From: Hymenobacter lucidus
Lineage (GTDB): Bacteria > Bacteroidota > Bacteroidia > Cytophagales > Hymenobacteraceae
Assembly: GCF_020447265.1 (NCBI RefSeq)
Contig: NZ_JAJADR010000002.1
Location: 1-64,000 of the forward strand
DNA: 64,000 nucleotides
Direction of reading: 5' to 3'
The notes below the pieces were generated by a model. It saw only the letters and a program-made list of their open reading frames with translations, ran no database searches and was not told where the DNA came from. Position 1 is the first letter of the stretch; every line of letters starts with the position of its first letter. A program made the position numbers and the translations under genes. Of the stretch, positions 19,901 through 26,151 are shown one piece after another.

Positions 19901-20519
19901 TAATGTGATGCACCGCGAAGATCAGGGCGTAGCCGGCCTGCGCTGGCAGCCGCAGCAGCTTTACCCGAATGAGCGGGCCCTTTTCCAGGTCGAAAACCCA
20001 ATTGGCGGCCAGCTCCGCCTCCGATTCGAGGTAGGCTTTTACGTCGGAGGACTCCGACAAATCCTCGTATTCAAGTGCAAAGGGCAGCTCGTCGAGAATT
20101 ACCTGCCGCAGCTCCCCATCTACCTCCCGAAATACCGTGCGCAAACTCTCGTGCCGCTGCACGCAGGCCTGAAAAGCGCGGTTCAGATTTTCCCGAATAA
20201 CGGTGCCTTTCAGATGCAGGCTGGTGACGATATTATAGGCCGCCGTGCCACCCTCAAACTGACTGAGTACCCACAGCCGCCGCTGGGCGTTGGAGGCTGG
20301 GTAATGCGGCTGCTTCTCAACGCCCAGAATAGGCGCAAACGCCACGGAATCCATCGAGTTTTTCAGAAAAGCAATCAGCTCATTTTTGCCGGCTTTTATG
20401 CGCTCAATGAATTCCTGGGTCAGGTTTTTTGTCTCGCCCACCAGCCGCAGTTGGTCGCCTTCCAAGCGCGGCACAACCTGGTTTTTCTTTAGCTCGGTTA
20501 TAATTTCTAGGCTACTCAT
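13929..20519 (-). CDS. Nonribosomal peptide synthetase, TubC_N-C-A(Ala-like)-T-C-A(Thr)-T
   Basis: 2196 residues with the start taken at 20519, whose ATG overlaps the stop of the FAAL gene as ATGA. An in-frame ATG at 20561 would add 14 residues that do not belong to the TubC_N docking domain (MSSLEIITEL...). C1 (HHIISDGWS near 210) should act as the lipo-initiating condensation domain that accepts the acyl chain from the FAAL-ACP. A1 (about 545-1025) has code D-L-F-N-N-A-L-T-Y-K, which I recall from alanine-activating microcystin-type domains. T1 has the variant site MGGDSLKA near 1073. C2 has HHLISDGWS near 1271. A2 (about 1595-2085) has code D-F-W-N-I-G-M-V-H-K, a standard threonine code. 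T2 is near 2131 and an acidic tail (VVVEGEDEIIL) may dock to the next TubC_N domain. There is no epimerase, so residues should stay L unless changed elsewhere. Confidence 0.97.
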   Translation of the reverse strand: MSSLEIITELKKNQVVPRLEGDQLRLVGETKNLTQEFIERIKAGKNELIAFLKNSMDSVAFAPILGVEKQPHYPASNAQRRLWVLSQFEGGTAAYNIVTSLHLKGTVIRENLNRAFQACVQRHESLRTVFREVDGELRQVILDELPFALEYEDLSESSDVKAYLESEAELAANWVFDLEKGPLIRVKLLRLPAQAGYALIFAVHHIISDGWSIGLMVAEVLRYYAELGKNNGPVPVAAPLRIQYKDYTQWLLQRINGARGTEAHSFWKSQFQTSPAPLNLPADYARPAIKTFDGGLSKFYPAPAQYDQILAFCKQNQVTPFAFFRSALHILLFKLSGQKDTVIGTPVSGRNHFDLENQVGLYVNTLPLRAELSGEYSFLEFLQKVSEHSVRSFEFQDYPFDKIIEDQDIRRDTGRSPLFDVMMVLQSASTGYGSIDSNKQIGFEIGLLDTYLYSAGQSSEERRPSKFDLTFNFDFEPGGKFYLEIEYSAKLFSKARIARFFEAYTHIISQVLAAPEQPLSAIELATTAEKHRILTAFNQPIGEITEASIQELLAESFVHYAQHPAILTKDTTISYAQLARRSDQIAAYLSSILTGSSTRFVGLLMGRSEWIISSILGIMKAGAAYVPIDTKYPASRVEYIITDAQLPLLIVDETGLDMVPEGYTGRIIHLEELRQLPKTTATAAPSGEDLREQTAYLIYTSGSTGKPKGVEICHRNTIAFLKWAAEEFAHTPFDVLYAATSYCFDLSVFEFFFPLLQGKTIRLLDSALEIPEFVDQDEKILLNTVPSVVRNLLDQKISWRNVVALNMAGEPIPKRIKTELDFARIETRNLYGPTEDTTYSTIYRFEADDYPFIPIGRAVGYTQLYILDEYRNLVPEGVEGEIYLSGLSVAKGYFNKPELTAERFLANPWVPGLTMYRTGDVGKWLPDGMVEFIGRKDDQVKVRGYRIELGEIQYQLELHPQVATAVVMVREMAGEHQIVAYWMGDDSLSSAALKEYLGSRLPAYMVPAYWVALDEIPLNSNGKVDKAQLPDPIAGLVEASSIVPPANEEQRRLLAIWQEVLHAPTLGITQNFFEMGGDSLKATRLRSLILREFGKKLTLNEVFTSLTIEAQAGIIAAKAPAATAVIQLAEARPYYPISFSQERLWVLTGFEEASTAYHMPAAFRVRGQLDLLKLEQAFRQVIARHESLRTVFDEREGQPVQVILPAAASAFSIEEIRLDRAMTPKEEEAFLHGKWQQSFDLAKGPLLSCFLLTTRSGQLLSFHMHHLISDGWSVVVLYKHVVAAYQNLVTGGNGALPPLELQYKDYAVWQRGQLTGERLGEYSAFWQNAFADAVPTLELPTDFHRPELKTYQGSVHSFQFSPAASRSIRQVAAQAGVTLFTTLMTGVKVLLKKYANQNDIVVGTPVAGREQHQLQDQIGFYVNTLPIRTQLAGEASFEVLLRQEREAILQAFEFQAYPFELLVESLGLKRNLSRSPLFDVMVVLQNIDERPHSSKWQVLPGLQFEPLPLPSGTAKYDLTFTFEETPAGLALGVEYNTSLFRKDTVERLTAHLSRLFAQVAAQPAIAVKDISLLDAGEVALLASKADQTQVRYDQTATIVSLFARAVQAYPDRTALVVGEQQLSFRDLDMRSGQLARQLVQEHGVQPQDLVVLHFSRSEWMIVAILAVLKAGAAYVPVDPDYPAARINYILEDSASRLVLHDTEPRADVREQWADRVFIDVTSLDYSGAAYCAAVQPHDLAYVIYTSGTTGLPKGVLIEHENVTRLLFNEQDLFDFTPDDRWSLFHSYCFDFSVWEMYGALLKAGTVVMVPKEIAQDSTAFYDFLHQQRITVLNQTPTAFRSLVQTNQARLTQLPLPVRYLIFGGEALMPAILREWHQAFPACRIVNMYGITETTVHVTYKEITLEEIDANRSNVGLPIPTLSCYILDQDLQQVPVGVIGELCVGGAGVARGYLNKPELTEQRFINNPSGPGKLYRSGDYARILPSGDIEYIGRKDDQVKIRGHRIELAEVEKTIASQPGVTDAVVLPTKNSGGEVELAAYFIHDDDTNPTRLRQQLKELLPAYMVPAFLIAVPAFPLNSNGKLDKTALPKPEEAAQSLAEPVPYRNDIDQQIITIWEEVLERNNIGIQDNFFDLGGHSLKATRVISRIHEVYGVKIDLKNLFIDPTIEHLSNYVEMVKWMEAGSEVVVEGEDEIIL

Positions 20520-22555
20520 ATAATAAGGCTCTTTCCGGAATTTTGTCCACTTTTCAGCCACAGCATGCTTTCTATGGCTGTTACCAATCCTAATAATGTA
20601 TTATCCTGAAATACTTTCGACGCATCCATATTAATGCTCAGGTCGCGGCTGATGGTATTTAGCAGCTCCATTGCGCGTACCGAGTCAATGCCCATTTCGG
20701 TCAGCTCCAAATCGTCGCCCGAGCTAGTGACCTGGGGCGTGCCAGTTTTGGCAGCAATTAAATCCAGCAGGTAGCTTTTAATTGTGGCGTAATTACCATT
20801 CTCCAGCACGGCCTGGCGCAGCACCATATCGGGCTCCTGCTCCACCCGGCTTTTGGCCAGCCCCCGCTTCGACTCAAGTACCTGAAAGCCCTGCTGGCGG
20901 TAGATATCCTGGCACCGCACCCGCTGCAGCTTGCCGCTGGTAGTACGGGGAATACCCAGCACCGTGGTCAGCACGATATCGTAGGCCTGAATGCCAAAGG
21001 TGCCGCTCACGGCCTTTTCGATGGCGGCAATAACGGCAGCGCCATCCAGCCCCGGCATGGATGTGCGCCTGACTTCGGCCACAATTACCACTTCATCCTC
21101 GGCGCCGGCCGCCGGGGAATAGGCGAAAACGGATACTCCGTTATTTTCGAGTGCCGGATGACTTTGCGCCACGCTTTGCTCGATATCATACGGATATAAA
21201 TTCTCGCCGCGGAAGATGAGCATTTCCTTTAGCCGGCCGTGCACATACAGCTGCCCTTGGTACAGAAAGCCTAAGTCGCCGGTGCGCAAAAACCGCTGAC
21301 CCTGCACGTCCACAAAGTATTCTGCGTTATTTTTGGCCCAGTAGCCGCTGCTAACACTGTCGCCGGCAATACAGATTTCGCCCTCTTCCAGCTCCCCACA
21401 TTCCCGCCCGGTATTCAGGGCTAGAACTCGCAGGGCCATTCCCTCGGCTACCTGCCCGGAGCTGACCACGGCTTTGGCCGACAAGTCGTTTTTATCAGCG
21501 AGCAGGATACCGTTTTTTTCCTTCTTTATAAATAACGGCTCCGGTTCCTGAGTGGCTTTACTACCGGCTACGAGCAGAGTAGCTTCGGCCAGCCCGTAGC
21601 ACGGATAAAAAGCCGCGCTGCTAAACCCGGCCGCAGCAAAAGTGGAGCAGAAGCGTTGAATAGTGTCTACTCGTACCGGTTCGGCCCCGTTGTAAGCTAC
21701 TTTCCAGGATGAGAGGTCGAGGCGGGCTATTTCTTCCGGAGGAATTTTGCTGACGCAATGGTCGTAGGCAAAATTAGGCCCGCCACTGTGCGTAGCCTTG
21801 TATTTGGCAATGCCTTTGAGCCAGCGCAACGGCATTTGGATAAAATGGTAGGGCGACATCAACACGCAAGTGCACCCCACATAAATGGTGTGCAGAATAT
21901 TGCCGATTAGGCCCATATCGTGGTGAAACGGCAGCCAGGAAAAAATCACCGACTGCTCATCACACCCAAACGTGTTTTTAATTAGCAGTTGGTTGTGCAT
22001 CAGATTTGCACTGGTCACCACCACGCCTTTGGGCTTACCAGTCGAGCCCGAAGTATATTGCAGAAAGGCTACAGCACCGGCCTCGCCCGCGGGCACCGGC
22101 GGCTGAATCGTTGACGCAACCACGGAATCGGTAGTAATGAGCACGATGGCCTGGGCGTTGATAAATTCCGGCAGGCCCTGTCTGATCTGGGCTTCCAGTT
22201 GCGCGCCCGTCAGAATTGCACTGGCTTGCGCGTCCTGCATCAGGTTTGTAAAGCGGGCCAGCTGCTTGCTGCCTTTTGCCAGAAATACAGGCACAGCAGT
22301 AACGCCCGCATACTGGCAGGCCAGGAAAGAAACCGTGAATTCAACCGCATCCTGGTAAACCAGCAGGGCTCTTTTTCCTTGCGGGTGCCGGTTGAGTAAG
22401 TCGGAACCGAGCTGCTGAACCCGGGTAAATAGCTGGGAGAAGCTAACAACCCTTTCCTGCCCCTCTCCATCTTCTAGAAAGACGAAAGCTGGCTTGTCCG
22501 GAAAATCAATTGAATGTGTTGCTAAGCAGTTAATTATATTCCACTCTAGTTTCAT
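20516..22555 (-). CDS. Fatty acyl-AMP ligase (FAAL) fused to an acyl carrier protein
   Basis: 679 residues. The N-terminal part is an ANL-superfamily ligase with P-loop YTSGSTGKPKG near 170, the FAAL-type WLPFHHDMGLIGN stretch, and YGLAEATL in place of the usual A5 sequence. The C-terminal part (about 590-679) is a carrier domain with EMGIDSVRAMEL near 621. FAALs activate a free fatty acid as acyl-AMP and pass it to a carrier phosphopantetheine rather than to CoA. As first gene of the operon, translationally overlapped (ATGA) with the first NRPS, it should load the lipid tail of the peptide. Chain length cannot be inferred. Confidence 0.95.
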   Translation of the reverse strand: MKLEWNIINCLATHSIDFPDKPAFVFLEDGEGQERVVSFSQLFTRVQQLGSDLLNRHPQGKRALLVYQDAVEFTVSFLACQYAGVTAVPVFLAKGSKQLARFTNLMQDAQASAILTGAQLEAQIRQGLPEFINAQAIVLITTDSVVASTIQPPVPAGEAGAVAFLQYTSGSTGKPKGVVVTSANLMHNQLLIKNTFGCDEQSVIFSWLPFHHDMGLIGNILHTIYVGCTCVLMSPYHFIQMPLRWLKGIAKYKATHSGGPNFAYDHCVSKIPPEEIARLDLSSWKVAYNGAEPVRVDTIQRFCSTFAAAGFSSAAFYPCYGLAEATLLVAGSKATQEPEPLFIKKEKNGILLADKNDLSAKAVVSSGQVAEGMALRVLALNTGRECGELEEGEICIAGDSVSSGYWAKNNAEYFVDVQGQRFLRTGDLGFLYQGQLYVHGRLKEMLIFRGENLYPYDIEQSVAQSHPALENNGVSVFAYSPAAGAEDEVVIVAEVRRTSMPGLDGAAVIAAIEKAVSGTFGIQAYDIVLTTVLGIPRTTSGKLQRVRCQDIYRQQGFQVLESKRGLAKSRVEQEPDMVLRQAVLENGNYATIKSYLLDLIAAKTGTPQVTSSGDDLELTEMGIDSVRAMELLNTISRDLSINMDASKVFQDNTLLGLVTAIESMLWLKSGQNSGKSLII

Positions 22556-22644
22556 AATGGTTACTTAATATAGATATCCGGCCTGCCAAGAGCTACTGCT
22601 GCATACCAGCAGGTAATAGAATTATTCATTGCAAATTCTCGGCT

Positions 22645-22676
22645 TAATAAAGCGGCCCATTCAGCCGCTATTATTA
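22645..22676 (-). promoter_or_regulatory. Stem-loop in the NRPS operon leader
   Basis: TAATAAAGCGGC (22645-22656) pairs with GCCGCT-A-TTATTA (22664-22676) as a 12-bp stem with one bulged A and a 7-nt loop. It lies about 90 nt before the FAAL start. It could be an attenuator, an mRNA-stability element or a terminator for leftward readthrough from the TonB-family gene. Confidence 0.45.
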
Positions 22677-23088
22677 CACTTTATTATCTGGCTAATTTGC
22701 TCTTCATTAAAGCCCTAATGCCCAGCAACTGACTCTGCAGCGCGCTGTTTAACGTATAATTTCAGCCGCAGCAAGCATGGTATCTACGTGAGTATATATC
22801 AGCTATTAGCCAACTGTACAGGGCGCCTTATTATTTGTGGCTGGAAGACGACAGAATACTACGCATTGTATAACTATTTCAACTACTGCCTGTAGTACTA
22901 GTAATTATCCTACTCCAAAGGATACGAGTCGTTGCCGAGCGCTTTGCTTAGCTCTTACGGGGTATGGCGTAGTACGGTGTTCTTGGGGGGTATATTTCTA
23001 AGATATTAGTCTATAAGTAACATAAAACCAGGATATCAGGTTATAAACACTGTATTTCAACGGGCATTCTTTATCTTATATAGCTCTC

Positions 23089-23119
23089 CAAAAGTACTTG
23101 GATTTTCTTACCAAACAAA
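23089..23119 (-). promoter_or_regulatory. Candidate Bacteroidota-type promoter for the FAAL-NRPS operon
   Basis: On the minus strand TTTG (23119-23116), a 19-nt spacer and TACTTTTG (23096-23089) match the -33 TTTG / -7 TAnnTTTG pattern known in this phylum. It would give a leader of roughly 530 nt before the FAAL gene. It is a pattern match only. Confidence 0.4.
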
Positions 23120-23215
23120 TAATTCGCACTTAACCCCATATTGCTTTTGCCCAGATTGGGCCAAGTTGCTGAATCATTGGCAATCGTTGCTCTACCGCTA
23201 GTAACCACCGTGTGA

Positions 23216-25645
23216 CTACCCCGCCCGGTTTACTTCTTCCAGGTTGGTATTGCGCCGCTTGGTTTCCACCTTGCCACCTTTGCTGAAGTTATAGCGCAGT
23301 GTCAGGCCCACGCTGCGGAAGCGGAAGTACTGGTTGAACTCATTCACGTTGCCATTGATGTTGGTGCTGAACCGGTACCGGTAGCCTTTAAAGAGGTCAT
23401 TCACGTTCATGCTCACGTCGAGCTTTTCCTGTAGAAAGCTCCGTTTCAGGGCCAGGCCCACCCAGTGCATGGGTTTAATCTGGTAGAGCCCCGATGCCGT
23501 GGGGCCCAGATACCGCGCCTCAATTTCCAGCCGTACTTTCGAGGGCAATAGCAACGTGTGGTTGGATTGCAGCATGTAGTAGAGCTGCTCGTTGGTCAAA
23601 AAGCCGTTGGTGGCGTTGGTGCTGAACTTGCGGTATGATACCACCGCGGTATTCTGGGTATCCCACCATTTAGCCAGCTTGTAGGGTGCTACGGCCGTTA
23701 GGCCCAGGATGTGGCCGGTATCGAGGTTATCGGTGGTATACTTAGTGGTGGCCGCTTCCACATCCAGAATAGGCACTTCCGAAATAACGGCGGTCTGGTA
23801 GTCGTAGTTGAAAGCCAGGCTGTAAACCTTGCGCAGGGTATGCGTCAGGCGGAAGGCCTGCGTGTACTGCGGCCGCAGATACGGGTTACCCTCCTCGTAG
23901 GTGTATGGGTCGCGGTAGAAGCGGAACGGGTTTAGGCTACCGTAGTTCGGGCGGTTCAGGCGCCGGCTGTAGCTAAAGCCAAGCTCGTAGTCCTTCGTGA
24001 TTTGCTGCTGGGCAAACACGCTCGGAAACAGGTTCAGGTACCGGCGCCGGGTGGCCTGCCCCGTGGTGTAGGATTCGCCCAGCGAATGGGTGTTTTCCAG
24101 GCGCAGGCCGGCTTGCAGCTTGAGTTGCTCGGTAGCCTTGCCACTCCAGTTCAGATACGCGGCCTGAATATTTTCGCGGTAGATAAAGTAGTTCGTGCGC
24201 AGTGGGTCGAGCACCAGGACCCCGTTGTTGAAATAAAATCGGGAGTCATTATCGGCCGTTACCTGGCTCACTTTCACGCCGGCTTCTAGCTTGTGGCCGG
24301 CGGCCAGCGGCCGGGTAAAATCAACTTTGCCCGCGTAGATGCTCAGCTCCGAGCCGGTGTTGGTATACTCCACGTTCCGGGTGAGCTGGTCAGTACTGAG
24401 GTCGGTGAAGAGGTTGTAGAAGTCAGCCTGTCCTTGGTTGTCAATCCGGACCAGGTCCAGGTCGGCGGTGAGCGTGGTGCCGGCCGTGTCGAGCTGGCCG
24501 TTGTAGTGGAGGTTGCCGGTGAAATTCCGGTATGTGGTGCGACTGAAATTATCCGCGTCGATGTAGCGGCTCGGCTCCTGCGGCGACGAGCCCAGGTAGG
24601 TATCGGTTAGGAAGTCCGATTCGCCTTTGCGGAAGGTATAGCCGGCCATAAACCCCACACTGTGACGCTTGCTCAGGTTGTAGTCGGCGCCCAGGCGTAC
24701 TACCGGAGGGCTCTTGGAAACGAAATTGCCGGTAGCCTGCTGCTCGAAATACGTGGTGCGCTGCTCGGCATAAAACACCCGCGTAAAGGTGGCGTCGCGG
24801 CCACCCACTCGGCGGGAAGCGTCGAGGGTGAGGAAGCCGCTCCACTTTTCCTGTTTGGCATTCAGGCTGGCGCCGTAGGTGTGCCCCAACTGCTGAAAGT
24901 TGTAATTGCTGCTGGCGTATACGCTCCCGTTGAGTCCCCGCTGGGTGTTCTGCTTTAAGTTGAGGTTGAGAATGCCCGAGGTGCCTTCCGCATCATATTT
25001 GGCCGGGGGATTGGTAATAATTTCGATGTTTTTCAGATTGGCCGCCGGCATGCCTTCCAGCATACTGCGCAGCTCCCGGGCCGACAGGTACGTCAGCCGG
25101 CCATCGAGCATCACCGTCACCCCACTTTTGCCGTTGAGCTGAATGTTGCCGTCCTGGTCCACAAACACGCCCGGCGACTTCACCAGCACGTCGAAGGCCG
25201 TGTTGCCGGCCGCCATGGCCGTGCCTTCTACCGTCACCACCATCCGGTCGGCCTCCTGCACAATAGTTGGCCGCAGCCCTACCACGTTTACTTCCGCCAA
25301 TTGCTTGGCATCGACCTGCAGCGTGAGTACGCCAAAATCATGGCCGGGCGTCGTGGGGCTGAGCTCAAACGCGGTTTCCTTCGGCAGGTAGCCCACCGCG
25401 CTCAGGCGCAACCGGTACGTGCCCGCCGTGGGAGCCTGAAGCTGAAACCGACCATTTGCGTCGGCCACCGTGCCCGTCACGCTGGTCGTGGCCGGCGCTT
25501 TCAGCACGGCCACGGTGGTAAACCCCACTACCGCGCCTTTTTCGTCTTTAATCGTGCCGGTAAGCAACGACCCCTGTTGCGCCCGGCCTGGGTAGGCCAG
25601 CAACAAAACCCAACCAAAGAGCAGAAGAAAGGAAAAGTGTTTCAT
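23216..25645 (-). CDS. TonB-dependent-receptor-like outer-membrane beta-barrel protein
   Basis: 809 residues from the ATG at 25645, chosen because it gives a proper signal peptide (MKHFSFLLLFGWVLLLAYPGRAQ). An in-frame start at 25717 would add 24 residues without signal character. After the signal comes a carboxypeptidase-regulatory-like beta-sandwich (about 27-110), then a plug-like domain (VNVVGLRPTIVQEADRMVV; DVLVKSPGV; IEIITNPPAKYDAEG), then a long barrel rich in aromatic beta-strands. This is the outer-membrane beta-barrel (OMP_b-brl) family seen in many Bacteroidota, not a SusC pair, since no SusD follows. The substrate is unknown. It lies upstream of the NRPS operon on the same strand, but 660 nt and a promoter separate them, so a link to the peptide is unproven. 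Confidence 0.9.
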   Translation of the reverse strand: MKHFSFLLLFGWVLLLAYPGRAQQGSLLTGTIKDEKGAVVGFTTVAVLKAPATTSVTGTVADANGRFQLQAPTAGTYRLRLSAVGYLPKETAFELSPTTPGHDFGVLTLQVDAKQLAEVNVVGLRPTIVQEADRMVVTVEGTAMAAGNTAFDVLVKSPGVFVDQDGNIQLNGKSGVTVMLDGRLTYLSARELRSMLEGMPAANLKNIEIITNPPAKYDAEGTSGILNLNLKQNTQRGLNGSVYASSNYNFQQLGHTYGASLNAKQEKWSGFLTLDASRRVGGRDATFTRVFYAEQRTTYFEQQATGNFVSKSPPVVRLGADYNLSKRHSVGFMAGYTFRKGESDFLTDTYLGSSPQEPSRYIDADNFSRTTYRNFTGNLHYNGQLDTAGTTLTADLDLVRIDNQGQADFYNLFTDLSTDQLTRNVEYTNTGSELSIYAGKVDFTRPLAAGHKLEAGVKVSQVTADNDSRFYFNNGVLVLDPLRTNYFIYRENIQAAYLNWSGKATEQLKLQAGLRLENTHSLGESYTTGQATRRRYLNLFPSVFAQQQITKDYELGFSYSRRLNRPNYGSLNPFRFYRDPYTYEEGNPYLRPQYTQAFRLTHTLRKVYSLAFNYDYQTAVISEVPILDVEAATTKYTTDNLDTGHILGLTAVAPYKLAKWWDTQNTAVVSYRKFSTNATNGFLTNEQLYYMLQSNHTLLLPSKVRLEIEARYLGPTASGLYQIKPMHWVGLALKRSFLQEKLDVSMNVNDLFKGYRYRFSTNINGNVNEFNQYFRFRSVGLTLRYNFSKGGKVETKRRNTNLEEVNRAG

Positions 25646-26151
25646 GGGAGAGGCAGCTAAAAGAGCGGAAATAGGGCAGATCTGGTGGCTGGACTTACCA
25701 GCAGCGGCACCAGTCAAACGCGGACACCGACGTTAGTAAAAAAGGTTACCGGGCGGTGCTAAAAAAGTCGCCTCCCCGCCACCCGCATCGACGGACCAGG
25801 GCCAATGGCCTGGAACACGATTTACCTTTGCACTGGGTAGTGTATAGCGCAATAGAAACCAAAACCCGGGGAAGGATGCAGGCGGTTAAGCGCATCATTT
25901 CCACCGGTATTGAGAGACGCGCCGGCTGCGCAACATGGGCACCGGCATTACCTCTACTTTGGCCACTTTCTCCTCAGCAAGACCCAGCGCTGCCCAAGTA
26001 GGCTACGGCCCGGTCAGGAGCTCATTAGCCCTTTCATTTCGTATCCGGCCGGGCCGCGGGGAAGCCATGCGCCTAATAAAACCGGCCAAACGCTTCTACC
26101 GACCGGATTTTGATGGCACCTTTGAGGTCCATTTTTCAAGGGCAGCACGGG
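25646..26151. other. Intergenic region between divergent genes
   Basis: A 506-bp spacer between the leftward TonB-family gene and the rightward helicase gene. Short ORFs here have no recognisable character. One -7 box (25823-25830) is the only signal I can support. Confidence 0.5.
25823..25830 (+). promoter_or_regulatory. Candidate -7 box (TACCTTTG) for the HelD-like gene
   Basis: TACCTTTG fits TAnnTTTG exactly, but there is no good TTG at -33. It would leave a leader of about 315 nt. Confidence 0.3.

Larger units (their letters stand above)
22556..23215. other. AT-rich spacer upstream of the NRPS operon
   Basis: This 660-bp gap is clearly AT-richer than the genes around it and holds no convincing ORF. 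It contains a candidate promoter (23089-23119) and a stem-loop (22645-22676), so it is probably a long 5' leader plus control region for the assembly line. Confidence 0.6.

Noticed and set aside
1..20519. Epimerase or thioesterase domains in the assembly line
   Set aside because: No epimerase motifs after any T domain and no GxSxG thioesterase are seen; termination must be encoded left of the window.
20517..20561. Start of the first NRPS at 20561
   Set aside because: The ATG at 20519 forms an ATGA overlap with the FAAL stop and begins the TubC_N docking domain exactly.
23216..25645. TonB-family protein as dedicated transporter of the lipopeptide
   Set aside because: A separate promoter candidate and 660 nt lie between it and the NRPS operon, and no SusD or export partner is present.
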